Origin: Antedon mediterranea
Taxonomy: Eukaryota > Echinodermata > Crinoidea > Comatulida > Antedonidae
Assembly (NCBI RefSeq): GCF_964355755.1
Contig: NC_092676.1
Location: forward strand, 3,704,288-3,764,287
Reading direction: 5' to 3'
DNA: 60,000 nt
Below are positions 23,470 to 33,698 of this stretch, in pieces; positions within the stretch are counted from its first letter, which is position 1; each line of letters begins with the position of its first letter. Position numbers and translations under genes: made by a program. The notes beneath the pieces are model-generated. The model was not told the origin of the DNA. It saw only the letters and a program-made list of their open reading frames with translations, and searched no databases.

Positions 23470-24231
23470 TTAGGTTACTCGTTTCTGTGAGGGGCACACT
23501 CTGCCCGACACGAGATCTATCTGCGCTCCGAGATACATGGGATGCTGAGTCGGCACCAGGCACGACTTTTCCCGGTTCACTATGAACCCTACGCGTTCCG
23601 TTACGAGAAGGACACAATTGAGACTGCTCACCAGCCGGTCCTTGGACTGAGCCACGATTAACCAGTCGTCTAGATACATGAATATGCGAATGCCGTGCTT
23701 GTGAAAGAACGCACCGAGCGCTCGAACTGTGCGCGTGAACACGCGCGGAGCCGTTGATAGGCCGAACGACATCGCGACGAACTGGTGAAGACAATTGTTG
23801 ATTCGAAACCGCAACCAACGTTGGTCTTCTTTTGCGATTGGTACGTGAAAGTACACATCTTTTAAATCTGTCGATGCGGCCCAGTCTCCTCGTCTTAGCC
23901 CTAACAGGATCGATGAGACTGTCTCCATCCGAAACCTGCGGGGCCGAATAAATCGTTTGTTCAGACGTCTTAGATTTATAATTGGTCGCCAGTCCACCGA
24001 GGACTTCTTGGTTAAGAATACGGTTGATTCGTGGCCCGAGCCCGCATGATGTTCTTCGACCCTTACTACGGCTCCTTTTTGGAGCAGCGCGGCAATCCCG
24101 TCCATAAGCACTCGTTGCTTTATTGGATCTTTGGGGATTGTGGTCGGACGAGGACCTCCACACACTGGAGGGCTCGTAAATTCTATGCGGTAGCCGTAGC
24201 TAAGTGTGGAGAAAATCCAGCTGTCTACCAT
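23470..24231 (-). CDS. DIRS reverse transcriptase domain
   Basis: 254 codons with the expected order of motifs: KQRVLMDGI, FLTKKSSVDWRPIINLRRLN, WAASTDLKDVYFHVPI, QFVAMSFGLSTAPRVFTR and the catalytic YLDDW at 23662-23676, followed by VNREKS. This matches the reverse transcriptase of DIRS-like elements rather than LINEs. It probably begins within a longer polyprotein; the Met at 24231 is simply the first available. Confidence 0.8.
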   Translation of the reverse strand: MVDSWIFSTLSYGYRIEFTSPPVCGGPRPTTIPKDPIKQRVLMDGIAALLQKGAVVRVEEHHAGSGHESTVFLTKKSSVDWRPIINLRRLNKRFIRPRRFRMETVSSILLGLRRGDWAASTDLKDVYFHVPIAKEDQRWLRFRINNCLHQFVAMSFGLSTAPRVFTRTVRALGAFFHKHGIRIFMYLDDWLIVAQSKDRLVSSLNCVLLVTERVGFIVNREKSCLVPTQHPMYLGAQIDLVSGRVCPSQKRVT

Positions 24232-24650
24232 CAGCTACTCCCACTCTCGGACAAACCGTAGGAGACGACCTCCCACTGGTCCGGCCCCGGACGGCACGGA
24301 CCTCGCCTGCACGTTACCGGCACCTGCGGTCACCACGTCGCGAACCGCGGTCCCGACGTGCTCCCCTACCCGGCTTACCGCCACGCGCGGGGCGGGAATT
24401 ACGGGGTCGCGACGGCCCAGGAGTCTGCCCAACCTCAGACTGATTACGGACCGACGGCGGCGGATCACGTTACGAAAGAAAATGATGACGGTGGTACGTT
24501 GGTACGTTCCCACATGAGGGCGTGGTTGCGGACGGGTCCATTATAATGCAGGGGTGTTCTAGGAACTTTTCACTTTCGTATCTAAGCCCTCCCTCTGGAG
24601 AGCACGGGCTATTGTCGGTTTATACAGGTAAGCTAGGCACGATATAGACT

Positions 24651-24930
24651 GTAAAACCAGCAGACTTAGGTCGTCTCCAGTTCCCACCATGGTGGATATA
24701 ATTAATAGGCACCACTAGCTCTTTTTAGATATGTAATAAGTGAATGTTTTAAGGTTTTTTATTCATGTATGTTTTTAATTTTATGGTACGATATCATATT
24801 TTAATAAGATGTTTCTATTTTTATAGCAATTTTAACTAATTTTTAGTCCTTTGTAATGCAATTCATTTCAGTCCTTGACTGTCGTTTTGTAATATATTTT
24901 TATATACCGAATAAATAAATAAATAAAAAA
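24651..24930 (+). mobile_element. 3' end of the interrupted LINE
   Basis: Directly after the DIRS terminus, frame 3 reads TSRLRSSPVPTMVDIINRHH and a stop at about 24,717, the usual C-terminal end of this LINE type and the continuation of HYTNQ before the insertion. A short untranslated region ends in an ATAAATAAATAAATAAA tail at about 24,910-24,930. Confidence 0.8.
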
Positions 24931-25499
24931 TTTATATCTATCTATGACTGAACATAATGCTGGTCAATGATTGGATGATATAACTTGTTGGAACTTATAA
25001 TAGAACATTACAAAGGAACTTAGTAAACATCTAATACCATGGTTCAAGGATATATCTTACACTTCCTTCCAATTTTAATTTATTTCTGTACTTGAAATTT
25101 CTATACAATAAAACATTAATCAACACAAATTAGAGAAATAAATTATATATTTCTAATTCTAATGAATTTAACTTTCATTCGGTAAAAAAAACACTTTTTT
25201 CTTAAAATGTATGAAAATAACTCTTGACTTGACATACCACCATATGTAACAAAATGTAATATTTCTAGTGTTATACTTGTTTTTTAATTATTTTAAAATG
25301 TTTACTATTATACGATGTATGCTGCGGACACAAATGTGTTATGGTGTTGTTCAACACCTGCTTGCTTTCAAATAAATTACTGTTAAATGAAAAATAAACA
25401 CTAAAATTGCTTTCAAATGTTGTAAACTTTGGGTTCATGTTACACAATGTATCTACACTATTCCATATTTTTGATAATGAAAATACCAGAAAAATTCTC
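24931..25499. other. Spacer before C2
   Basis: AT-rich non-coding sequence between the LINE tail and the C2 promoter. I see no gene. Confidence 0.5.
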
Positions 25500-25536
25500 A
25501 TGGTTGACCGAGTTTAATCACTTTCAGACCAATCAT
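25500..25536 (+). promoter_or_regulatory. Shared CCAAT promoter block, gene C2
   Basis: ATGGTTGACCGAGTTTAATC then CAGACCAATCATGTG, 204 bases before the C2 start. Single copy here, in contrast to the doubled block before C1 and C3. Confidence 0.55.
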
Positions 25537-25739
25537 GTGCACAACACTGGATTATTCGGTGAATGCAATTACTTTCATTCAAGGAACTAAATATAGAAAA
25601 TCTATTCTATGTATGTTGCTACATTTTATTGTTTATTCTATAAATACTAATTCTGCAATTTGGAATTTTCTACATTAAAGTTCAAGTTATTTCACGGAGA
25701 CCAGTGGTTTTTACCTAGGGCTGTGCAATTTGATACAAC

Positions 25740-27266
25740 ATGACTGGATATTGTGATAATATTTACTTCTTGCTTGCACTGACTTTAGTAATGTTTTCAT
25801 CGTCACTTGCTGTTGAGTTCAATTCTAAGCCACCATCAACGGTATCTGTCTATCCAGGTCAGAATGTTTCACTGTCTTGTGTTTTTAGGAATTTAATTCC
25901 CAATCACCACATAGTAGAATGGAGTTATTGGTCAAGTTACGAGAATAACCAGATTATTTCAAATGACAGAAATATTTTGTTACCAAGTATTGATAACATT
26001 GCTAAAAGTTACTCAATTGTAGGTGATGGAATGAATTTCACACTTTTTATCAAAATACCAAGTATAACAGATTTTGGAATTTCTGGTGTACATACACAGT
26101 ATATATGTTCTGTGTTAGAACCAAGCAAGATCGGTTTCGTTGTCCCTGTTACAGCAACTTCAACTGTCATTATAAAGAAACATACATTTAATTCTCCAAT
26201 ATGTGGAGGAATACACAAAACTGTTGTCATTGGAGAAACATTATTATTCGGATGCTTCCCACCAGTGACAAACTATGATGTAACAACAACTTTAAAATTG
26301 AACAAACAAGTTTTACCTATTTATAATTGGTTAATCAATGCTTACATGTTGACTGTAACAAAAGAAGACCATGATGCAGTGTTTGTATGTGAATCAAGAA
26401 GAAAAGAAACAAATGAGACCAGAAGTTGCTCTGTTGGCCCACTCACTGTCAACTACAAACCAGAGATTAACATCACACAAATATCACCAATGGAATATCA
26501 CTGTACTACAGAGGCTAGACCACCTGTTAATGAAACAGTCTGGATTGTGGAAGAAAGCAATACCTTAAATTACAGTATTAACATTTCAAATAACGTATTA
26601 ACATTCAGTGAACCACCTGAAGTTGATCAGCTAACAAGTGTAACATGCAAAGGACAAAATGTTATTGGGACGGCAACAAAAACATTAAGTGTACAAAAGA
26701 AATGTCAATTTGTTGAACCGGATTGTAACTCTCAATATGTTATAAATGTAAATACGACAACATTGGAATGTACTACTGATTGTAAACCTGCAATTATCAT
26801 AACAACGCCAGAAATAAAACAAATTATAACTACTAATTATGACGGATTATACATTGGACACAATATTATTGTAACAAAAGGTGAACACAATGCAACGTTT
26901 ATTTGTAGTTCAAGGAAGAACATTTGTAACACGAGTCCAATACGTGAGATAACGACAACCGTTCTTGTAACACGCAGCAGCGCAGATATTGATCAATACA
27001 CGCAGTTTAGTATACAAGAACTAATAACCACTGTAAATAACATGTTAATCAAAAACGAGGATGAAAAACAAGATAATAATAGTAACTGGATGAATATAAT
27101 AATTTTGGTTATTGCAGTAAGTTTGGTATGCTGTTTTATCCTTATTCTTATAATACTTGTTTGTTTATATACACAAAATAAAAAGAAAGTTAAATCAAAA
27201 AATGAAACTACGACCAAACCTTCACAACAGGAAGACAAGAAGGAGGATTCAATGGTTTTAAACTAA
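25740..27266 (+). CDS. C2: four-Ig type I membrane receptor
   Basis: Intronless, 508 residues. Signal peptide 1-24; V-type domain with Cys47, Trp61 and Cys123; domain 2 with Cys172 and Cys217 plus extra Cys155 and Cys230; domain 3 with Cys255, Trp268 and Cys303; domain 4, unique to class C, with Cys344 and Cys389 plus extra cysteines. A membrane helix spans about 451-477. The tail before the stop is only about 30 residues and basic, with a single Tyr477 at the membrane. The TAA at 27264 is followed after one codon by an in-frame ATG and an 82-codon open stretch carrying the tyrosine repeats. C1 has the same stop at the same place. Surface receptor role inferred; N-glycosylation sites are frequent. 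Confidence 0.85.
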   Translation: MTGYCDNIYFLLALTLVMFSSSLAVEFNSKPPSTVSVYPGQNVSLSCVFRNLIPNHHIVEWSYWSSYENNQIISNDRNILLPSIDNIAKSYSIVGDGMNFTLFIKIPSITDFGISGVHTQYICSVLEPSKIGFVVPVTATSTVIIKKHTFNSPICGGIHKTVVIGETLLFGCFPPVTNYDVTTTLKLNKQVLPIYNWLINAYMLTVTKEDHDAVFVCESRRKETNETRSCSVGPLTVNYKPEINITQISPMEYHCTTEARPPVNETVWIVEESNTLNYSINISNNVLTFSEPPEVDQLTSVTCKGQNVIGTATKTLSVQKKCQFVEPDCNSQYVINVNTTTLECTTDCKPAIIITTPEIKQIITTNYDGLYIGHNIIVTKGEHNATFICSSRKNICNTSPIREITTTVLVTRSSADIDQYTQFSIQELITTVNNMLIKNEDEKQDNNSNWMNIIILVIAVSLVCCFILILIILVCLYTQNKKKVKSKNETTTKPSQQEDKKEDSMVLN

Positions 27267-27269
27267 GCA

Positions 27270-27518
27270 ATGGGAAACATGGACAAGTATCAGGAAACAG
27301 AAAATGAAATATACGTAGATGGAAATGAGGTTGATATTAATCAGCCAATCAGAGTGAACAAATTTGAAGATTTGGATGGATATATAGAAAATGAGAATGA
27401 AATATACGTAGATGGAAATGAGGTCTATATTAATCAGTCTATCAGAGCAAACAAATTTGAACATTTGGATAGATATATAGAAAATGAGAATGAAATATAC
27501 GAAGGAATCGGAAAATGA
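27270..27518 (+). CDS. Open tyrosine-repeat tail in frame behind the C2 stop
   Basis: 83 codons including the stop, in the same frame as C2 and separated from it by TAA GCA. It encodes YQETENEIYVDGNE and further copies of the 93-base unit at 27303, 27396 and 27489. By homology with YQETENKLYVG in A3 this is cytoplasmic-tail sequence, not an independent protein. It could be reached by stop-codon readthrough, or be a relic left after a nonsense mutation shared with C1. Confidence 0.5.
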   Translation: MGNMDKYQETENEIYVDGNEVDINQPIRVNKFEDLDGYIENENEIYVDGNEVYINQSIRANKFEHLDRYIENENEIYEGIGK

Positions 27519-27850
27519 CAAGTAAAGATAAGTAACAGAACTTTTTAATCTCAAATTCTAAGGGACAAAAAGCAAACACAATATAACAACAAAATTATAA
27601 ATATGTTTATAAAATCCATTTAAACAGTGTATAATATTCAAAACTTTTTTTTTCAAGTGCCCTATTAAATTTACATGCTTACATTGATTTTATTATTTTT
27701 ATTATTAAGGTGCACAGTATGTCATGAGAACATTGCCAGCAATTGTTTAAAATGTTTAAACTATGGGGTTACTACTACAGAATATTATACACTAGCTAGT
27801 ATATCTATGCCATACTAATATCGAAAATACAAGAAAAACAAAACTGTGTT
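27519..27850. other. Spacer C2 to A3
   Basis: Non-coding; from about 27,720 it matches the pre-A spacers of the other units (ATTGTTTAAAATGTTTAAAC and following). I see no gene. Confidence 0.55.
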
Positions 27851-27887
27851 ATGGTTGATCAGTTTGATTAGCTACCAGCCAATGAGT
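27851..27887 (+). promoter_or_regulatory. Shared CCAAT promoter block, gene A3
   Basis: ATGGTTGATCAGTTTGATTA then CAGCCAATGAGT, 150 bases before the A3 start. Confidence 0.6.
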
Positions 27888-28036
27888 AAAAACTACAGAG
27901 TTTTGAATGTAAATTGTAAAACTTTCGTTGTATGAGAACTAGATACATACTGTAGTGTATTCTGCACATTCTACTATCGCTGGCTTCAACTATCGATTCT
28001 TTCTTTTCTACAAGATCAAACAACTTTGAAACCAAC

Positions 28037-29770
28037 ATGACTGGAGATTGTGATAATGGTTTCTTCGTGGTTGTATTGACTTTATTGTCTTCATCTTCAC
28101 TTGCTAATGTTGAGTTTGTTACTAGGCCACCATCAACAGTGACTGTCTATCCAGGTCAGAATGTTTCACTGCCTTGTGTTTTTAGGAATTTAATTCAGAA
28201 TCAGCACAAAGTAGTATGGAGTTATTGGCCAAGTATGTTAAAGATTATTTCAATTGACAGAAATCTCTCATTAACAAGTATTGATAACATTGCTGAAAGT
28301 TACTCAATTCTAGGTGATGGAATGAATTTCACACTTTTTATCAAAATATCCAGAACAATAGATTTTGAATCATCTTCTAATATTAGAAATGATTTTAGAT
28401 GTTCTGTGTTTGAACTAAGCCAAACTTTCCCTTTTAAACTAACAAATCAAGGTGTCCCTGTTGACAGAGCACCTTCAACTGTTATTATACAACCAACATT
28501 TAGTTATCCAGTGTGTGTACAGATCAACACCACTGTTGTCGTTGGAGAAACATTATCATTAAGATGTTACTCACCAGTAACAGATTATGATGTAACAACA
28601 ATTTTAACATTGAACAAACAAGTTCTACCTACAATTTATTATAATGGGTTAATTACTTACAACTTGACTGTAACAAAAGAGTACCATAATGCAGTGTTTG
28701 TATGTGAATCAAGAAGAAAAGAAACAAATGAAACAAGAAACTGCTCTGTTGGCCCACTCACTGTCAACTACAAACCAGAGATTAACATCACACAGATATC
28801 ACCACTGGAATACATCTGTACAGCAGAGGCTAGACCACCAGTTAATGAAATTAACTGGAATGTGGAGCCAAAAATTGCTAGAAAACATTTCAATATTTCA
28901 AAAGATTCATTAACATTGACTAAAAAATTGAAAGCTGATGCTGTTATCAAATGTTGGGCAGAAAATACAGTTGGAAAAACCAAAGAAAAATTTATCATTT
29001 ATTCTAACTTTACTAGTCAGAATCAAGATACTCCAAATGAAAACAATGGTAACATGATAGCTATTATCATTATGGCCAGTTTTGCATTTTTGATGGTTAA
29101 TATTTTTGTTATTGTCCTCATGATTCTCTGTTTTTTCCGTCAAAAGCGATTCAAAAAAGAAAAGAAAAAGCAGAACAAAAATAGTTCTCAGCCAAATAAA
29201 TTAAAAAATAAAAAACATGTTTACGATTACGCCACAGTCACTGAAATCGACTTAGAAGATTATCAGGAAATGGAGAATGAATTGTACGTTGGCGGCGATC
29301 TTGTTATCAATACAGAAAGTAAAACAGAAAATGAAAATCTAAACCAATTTGAAGGTCAGAGACAGGAGATTGACAATTTACTGTATGATGAGCCAACTAC
29401 AAGCTGTAAAGAAGACGCGATGAATAGTGGAAGGAATGAAAAAGGAAACCAAGGAGGACATTTTTATTCCAAAGCAAATAACAAATATTATAAAGAACTA
29501 GAAGATTATCAGGAAACAGAGAACAAATTGTACGTTGGCAGCGATATTGTTAGCAAAAGTGAAAGAAGTAAAGACAATAGAGACCAATTTCAGGGTCAGA
29601 GACAGATTAACAATGTACTATATGATGATCAGCCAACTACAAGTCGTAAAGAAGAGGCGATGAATAATGGAAAACAAAGAGTAAATATTATTTATTCCAA
29701 AGTGAATAAACAAGATTATAAAGAATGTGAAAATGAAATATATCAAGGTTCTGATATATTGTCAAAGTAA
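28037..29770 (+). CDS. A3: three-Ig receptor with long tyrosine-rich tail
   Basis: Intronless, 577 residues, the most complete A gene. Signal peptide about 1-24; V-type domain Cys47, Trp61, Cys122; domain 2 Cys177 to Cys223 (no core Trp; extra Cys160 and Cys236); domain 3 Cys261, Trp274, Cys306; membrane helix about 340-367; basic stop-transfer KRFKKEKKK. The tail of about 210 residues has YDYATV (Tyr398), ELYVGGD (Tyr417), LLYDEP (Tyr450), FYSKAN, KYYKEL, KLYVGSD, LYDDQP (Tyr529), IIYSKV (Tyr553, which fits the ITIM consensus) and EIYQGSD. The repeated DYQE-ENELYVGG and LYDEP-TTS-KEDAMN blocks show the tail grew by internal duplication. An inhibitory or mixed signalling receptor is inferred from motifs. 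Confidence 0.87.
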   Translation: MTGDCDNGFFVVVLTLLSSSSLANVEFVTRPPSTVTVYPGQNVSLPCVFRNLIQNQHKVVWSYWPSMLKIISIDRNLSLTSIDNIAESYSILGDGMNFTLFIKISRTIDFESSSNIRNDFRCSVFELSQTFPFKLTNQGVPVDRAPSTVIIQPTFSYPVCVQINTTVVVGETLSLRCYSPVTDYDVTTILTLNKQVLPTIYYNGLITYNLTVTKEYHNAVFVCESRRKETNETRNCSVGPLTVNYKPEINITQISPLEYICTAEARPPVNEINWNVEPKIARKHFNISKDSLTLTKKLKADAVIKCWAENTVGKTKEKFIIYSNFTSQNQDTPNENNGNMIAIIIMASFAFLMVNIFVIVLMILCFFRQKRFKKEKKKQNKNSSQPNKLKNKKHVYDYATVTEIDLEDYQEMENELYVGGDLVINTESKTENENLNQFEGQRQEIDNLLYDEPTTSCKEDAMNSGRNEKGNQGGHFYSKANNKYYKELEDYQETENKLYVGSDIVSKSERSKDNRDQFQGQRQINNVLYDDQPTTSRKEEAMNNGKQRVNIIYSKVNKQDYKECENEIYQGSDILSK

Positions 29771-30581
29771 AATATTAATTCGGGAGGTTTTTAGAAATAA
29801 ATAAAATTACTGTACTAATATAAAAATAAATAAGAGATTAATATCATTGCTTTTTTCATTAAATAAATATATAATTACATCGTGTGTAACATTATAAAAT
29901 TGTCTCTTTTTATCTTTAGTTTTATTATCACTATTTGCATATTATTTTTCAATTCAGCCTAAATATTGTTTAATGGAAATAACCTGAATATTATTCTATA
30001 TATAATGTACCCTCCTACACTCACTTCAGCATAGTGGGCCAAGCCCAATGACAATTTAAGTTTGTGGTGGTACAGTATATATTATTGGTTTAAACTGAAA
30101 ATTACTGTGGGCTTATTACCTCCAGGTTGGGCTTACACTTGGATCTATATGGTACTTATTATAATAATATCTAATTTGTGCAACAAAATAATTGTGTAGA
30201 AAAAACATATTTCAGTATTTGTTCTCAGTGTTAACAACTTTACACCAAAATAATAAAATGTGAAGTGTCTTGATTACCGTAGACAGATTGTTACTTGTGG
30301 CAGTCATTACACTTGCTATTACCAGTTCTTGGAAAAAACGTCAATACAAATAAGAATAAATTATATTGTTTAATCAAGAAAAAAAAGTTTTTCTTTTCAA
30401 GAAACACAATTAAGTATATTTTTACAACAATAATTCAGTATTATTTCATTTTTATTATTTTCCAGCATTTAACAGTACTACTAGTCACTTCCTTTGAATG
30501 TTTATTTAAGCCACAAACAAGCAAACCCCTATGCAATTAAAAACAAACACTGTACTTAATACAGGAATTAGAATTTTAAAA
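29771..30581. other. Downstream spacer of A3
   Basis: Contains AATAAATAAA at about 29,798, a likely polyadenylation signal, and sequence closely matching the spacer after A4. I see no gene. Confidence 0.55.
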
Positions 30582-31105
30582 CTCGTCGTGAGTTGGTTTC
30601 AGAATGATCGTAAAATCAAAACGGTACTGGTATGACCAACTGGCGTTCTTGTCACCAACTAGTCATCCATTCATAGAAGTACTGATGTAGTAGCCTATCT
30701 GTACGGTGACCATAGAATGTGACCCAAGACATGACTAACTACGACTTTTAGTTGATAGAAGATTGAAAAAAAATTTTTAAGAAGAGTTGTACTGTATGTG
30801 GATGTTTAATGAAATTATGTCAATAATGTTTACACACTAGGCATATTAATAGTAAAGTTTGTTAGTATAAATAATTTTGAGTTAATAAGATATAAGGAAG
30901 AAAAGCAAAGAGACTATGGAGCGGCTATTCCTGAATATACAATACTTATACTAAGTATCGTAGTTTTAAATTATAAATTTTAGGCGAAACATTACTATTA
31001 ATATGCCTAGTGTGTAAACATTATTGACATAATTTCATTAAACATTATATTAATAGTAATGTTTGTTTAAGTATAGATAATTTGAGTACATACAATACAG
31101 TATTA
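30582..31105. mobile_element. Unit-3-specific insertion with inverted repeat
   Basis: The corresponding place after A4 (near 46,740) lacks about 520 bases present here. The insert includes a copy of the dispersed repeat also found at about 15,690-15,860. It also has a perfect 48-base inverted repeat, with arms at about 30,809-30,856 and 30,992-31,039, built around CACACTAGGCATATTAATAG. The family is unknown and nothing is coded. Confidence 0.6.
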
Positions 31106-31692
31106 TGTACTGAGAACAAATTCCTTTTTAGTATGAAAACAAAACACTCTGTTTTTTTCATGTTTTTTGAAAGGTAGTAATAATTTTTATTGTGTTAACA
31201 TTTTTTTCTTGAAATATACATAATCTGTTAATCATCAAAGATAGATTTTAAGTCATTTTTTTAATGTATTTGTCTTTAAAAACACGTTTGATTGCTAGTA
31301 TCAAGTTCCATATGTTTAATAGAATGCTGTTTTTTGTAAACAATTTGATGTCCATAATGGAAATATAAAAACAAATGTTGAATATAAGAAATGGGAGAAA
31401 TTATTTCCCTTATTTAAGCAGTGCATATTGCAAGAAATATATATTACATTTTGTGGGGTGGAAATTGACAAATAATAATAATAAAAACTTATTTATACTC
31501 TTCATATTATTATTTTCATTTAAACTTCAATAAATTAAATTTAATTGAATTTAATTAATTTAACTTTAATAAAATTTAATTAATTTAACTTTAATAAAAG
31601 GATTAAATGTTTCAATCCTTATTTGGTCCACATTTTCATAATTATCAGGAAATACATATTATTCTATGAACCGACCACAGATATCAAATTGC
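31106..31692. other. Spacer before B3
   Basis: AT-rich, with short local duplications of TTTAATTAATTTAACTTTAA at 31,540-31,600. Matches the spacer before B4. I see no gene. Confidence 0.5.
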
Positions 31693-31727
31693 ATGGTTGA
31701 ATGGGTCTAGCTCTCAGCCAATCAGAG
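31693..31727 (+). promoter_or_regulatory. Shared CCAAT promoter block, gene B3
   Basis: ATGGTTGAATGGGTCTAG then CTCTCAGCCAATCAG, 320 bases before the B3 start and identical to the B4 copy. Confidence 0.6.
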
Positions 31728-32046
31728 TAAAGTTGTATTTTTTTTTACAATATTATAAGGAAGTGTATATATATTCAAAAATCATAAAGGTGCACTCTGG
31801 TATGTTATTGTAACACTATTATACAGAATACAGTAAATACCAAAACAGGAATAACGTCAGTTTCACATTTTGAGAAAGTTTCAGCTTGAAATTATTATTA
31901 AGTATCTAGTACAGTAGCCTTGAGAAACTTCTTGAAAGTTTTGGAAGAACAACTCCAACAGTATTTTGATTCAGATACAGTTTATCAAGTTTTTTTTTTA
32001 AGGCTTCAAAATCTGATTTACAAGTTTTAATTTTCAACAACAAGTG

Positions 32047-33698
32047 ATGTATAAATACAGTGTTTGCTTCCTGGTGTTGTGGATTTCATTGGTTTCAAAG
32101 ATATTTTGTAATGTTGGGTTTGTTACTAGGCCACCATCAACAGTGACTGTCTATCCAGATCAGAATGTTTCACTGCCTTGTGTTTTTAATAATTTAATTA
32201 CAAATCACTACATAGTAGAATGGACTAGTTCGCAGGGTAACATAGAACATCCAGATATTATTTCAAATGACAGAAATATTTTGTTACCAAGTACTGATAA
32301 CATTACTGAAAGTTACTCAATTCTAGGTGATGGCATGAATTTCACACTTTTTATCAAAATACCAAGTTTAATAATAGATTTTGGATCAGCTTCTAGTATC
32401 AGCACTCTTTATGCATGTTCTGTGTTTGACGCAAAAGAGAAAGATGTCCCTGTTATAACATCAACTTCAATTGTCATTATACAACCGATATTTAGAGATC
32501 CAGTTTGTTTAAAAATCAACAATACTGTTGTCATTGGAGAAACATTATCATTAGGATGTTACTCATCAGAGACATATTATGAAGTTAAAACAATTTTAAA
32601 AGTGAACAAACAAGTTTTACATACTAATTATTATGTTGGGTCCTTCAATGTTTACAACTTGACAGTAACAAAGGAACACCATAATGCAGTGTTTGTATGT
32701 GAATCAAGAAGAAAAGAAACAAATGAGACCAGAAGTTGCTCTGTTGGCCCACTCACTGTCGGCCCACTCACTGTCAACTACAAACCAGAGATTAACATCA
32801 CACAAATATCACCACTAGCATTCCACTGTACTGCAGAGGCTAGACCACCTGTTAATGAAACAGTCTGGATTATAGAATCTAGTGTTCCAAAAGATCACTT
32901 TACTATTTTATATGGGATTTTGATATTTACTGAATTGCCAAAAGTTGTTTTTGAAATAACATGTGAAGCAGAAAATCTTGTGGGAGAAGATTCCAAGTCA
33001 ATGATCATTCCATTGTTGAAAAATAATTATGAAGAAAAAATAAGAATTTACTTGATCACATTATGCGTTGTTATAACTATTAACATCCTTTTTGCAATTG
33101 TACTTTGCTACCGTAAATATAAAAAGAAACAAAATAATAACATTACTGATGATGACTATGGTGATACCACTGAAAGGCAAGAAAGACAAAATGAAGATGA
33201 ATATCAAATACCTGACAAAAGTACCAGTCAACATTACCAATCATTAACATCAGAAACAATGACTGCCAATAATGATACCACTGAAAGGCAAGAAAGACAA
33301 GATGAAGATGAATATCAAATACCTGACAAAAGTACCAGTCAACATTACCAATCATTAAAATTAGAAAAAGTTGCTACTAATAACGATACTACTTATGAAC
33401 TACTTTCACAATTGACAAAGGTCAGAGTGCAAGGGTCATGCCAGATATATACATGAGCTCTATTGATGGTGGACAAAAGATAGAAACTGTGTATGATACA
33501 GCTTACGCTGAATGTGCTGTTAACAGAGAAGATGGCACAAAACATGAAGTAATTCCTGATCAGAATGAAGAAAACACAGCTGGCGAAGTTTATGTGAATA
33601 ATCCACGTGTCAGGAAACAACAAGGACCTGTGATGAACTTTATATTGAAATCATTGATGAAAAATAGGATGGCACAAAACAGAGTGAAGAATATCTAA
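32047..33698 (+). pseudogene. B3: three-Ig receptor, tail frameshifted
   Basis: The B-class ATG is at 32047; a GTG lies directly before it. The frame is open to 33456: signal peptide, V domain (LPCVF, VEWTSS, YACSV), domain 2, domain 3 (FHCTAEARPPV), membrane helix near 33,046-33,108 and proximal tail. Domain 2/3 junction has a 15-base tandem duplication (VGPLTV twice). In the tail a 120-base segment is duplicated, doubling DEYQIP and HYQSL. A one-base loss at about 33,395 (TGAAACT to TGAACT) shifts the frame, so translation ends 60 bases later; the B1-like remainder with VYDTAYAE and a single YVNNP (33591) is open in the next frame to 33698. A truncated but membrane-anchored receptor with YQIP motifs could still be made. 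Confidence 0.7.
33162..33400 (+). repeat. B3 tail: 120-base tandem duplication
   Basis: Two copies of a 40-codon unit reading from DTTERQERQ through DEYQIPDKSTSQHYQSL. The copies are almost identical and in frame. Other B genes have one copy. Confidence 0.85.

Larger units (their letters stand above)
21343..24650 (-). mobile_element. DIRS-type tyrosine-recombinase retrotransposon
   Basis: GC-rich element with 44-base inverted terminal repeats (AGTCTATATCGTGCCTAGC at 21343-21386 and its complement at 24607-24650) and no evident target duplication. On the minus strand the order is reverse transcriptase, RNase H, tyrosine recombinase, as in DIRS elements. At about 3.3 kb it is shorter than typical full-length DIRS copies; little room remains for a gag. 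It is inserted in the C-terminal codons of a LINE. Its base composition contrasts strongly with the AT-rich host. Confidence 0.85.
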
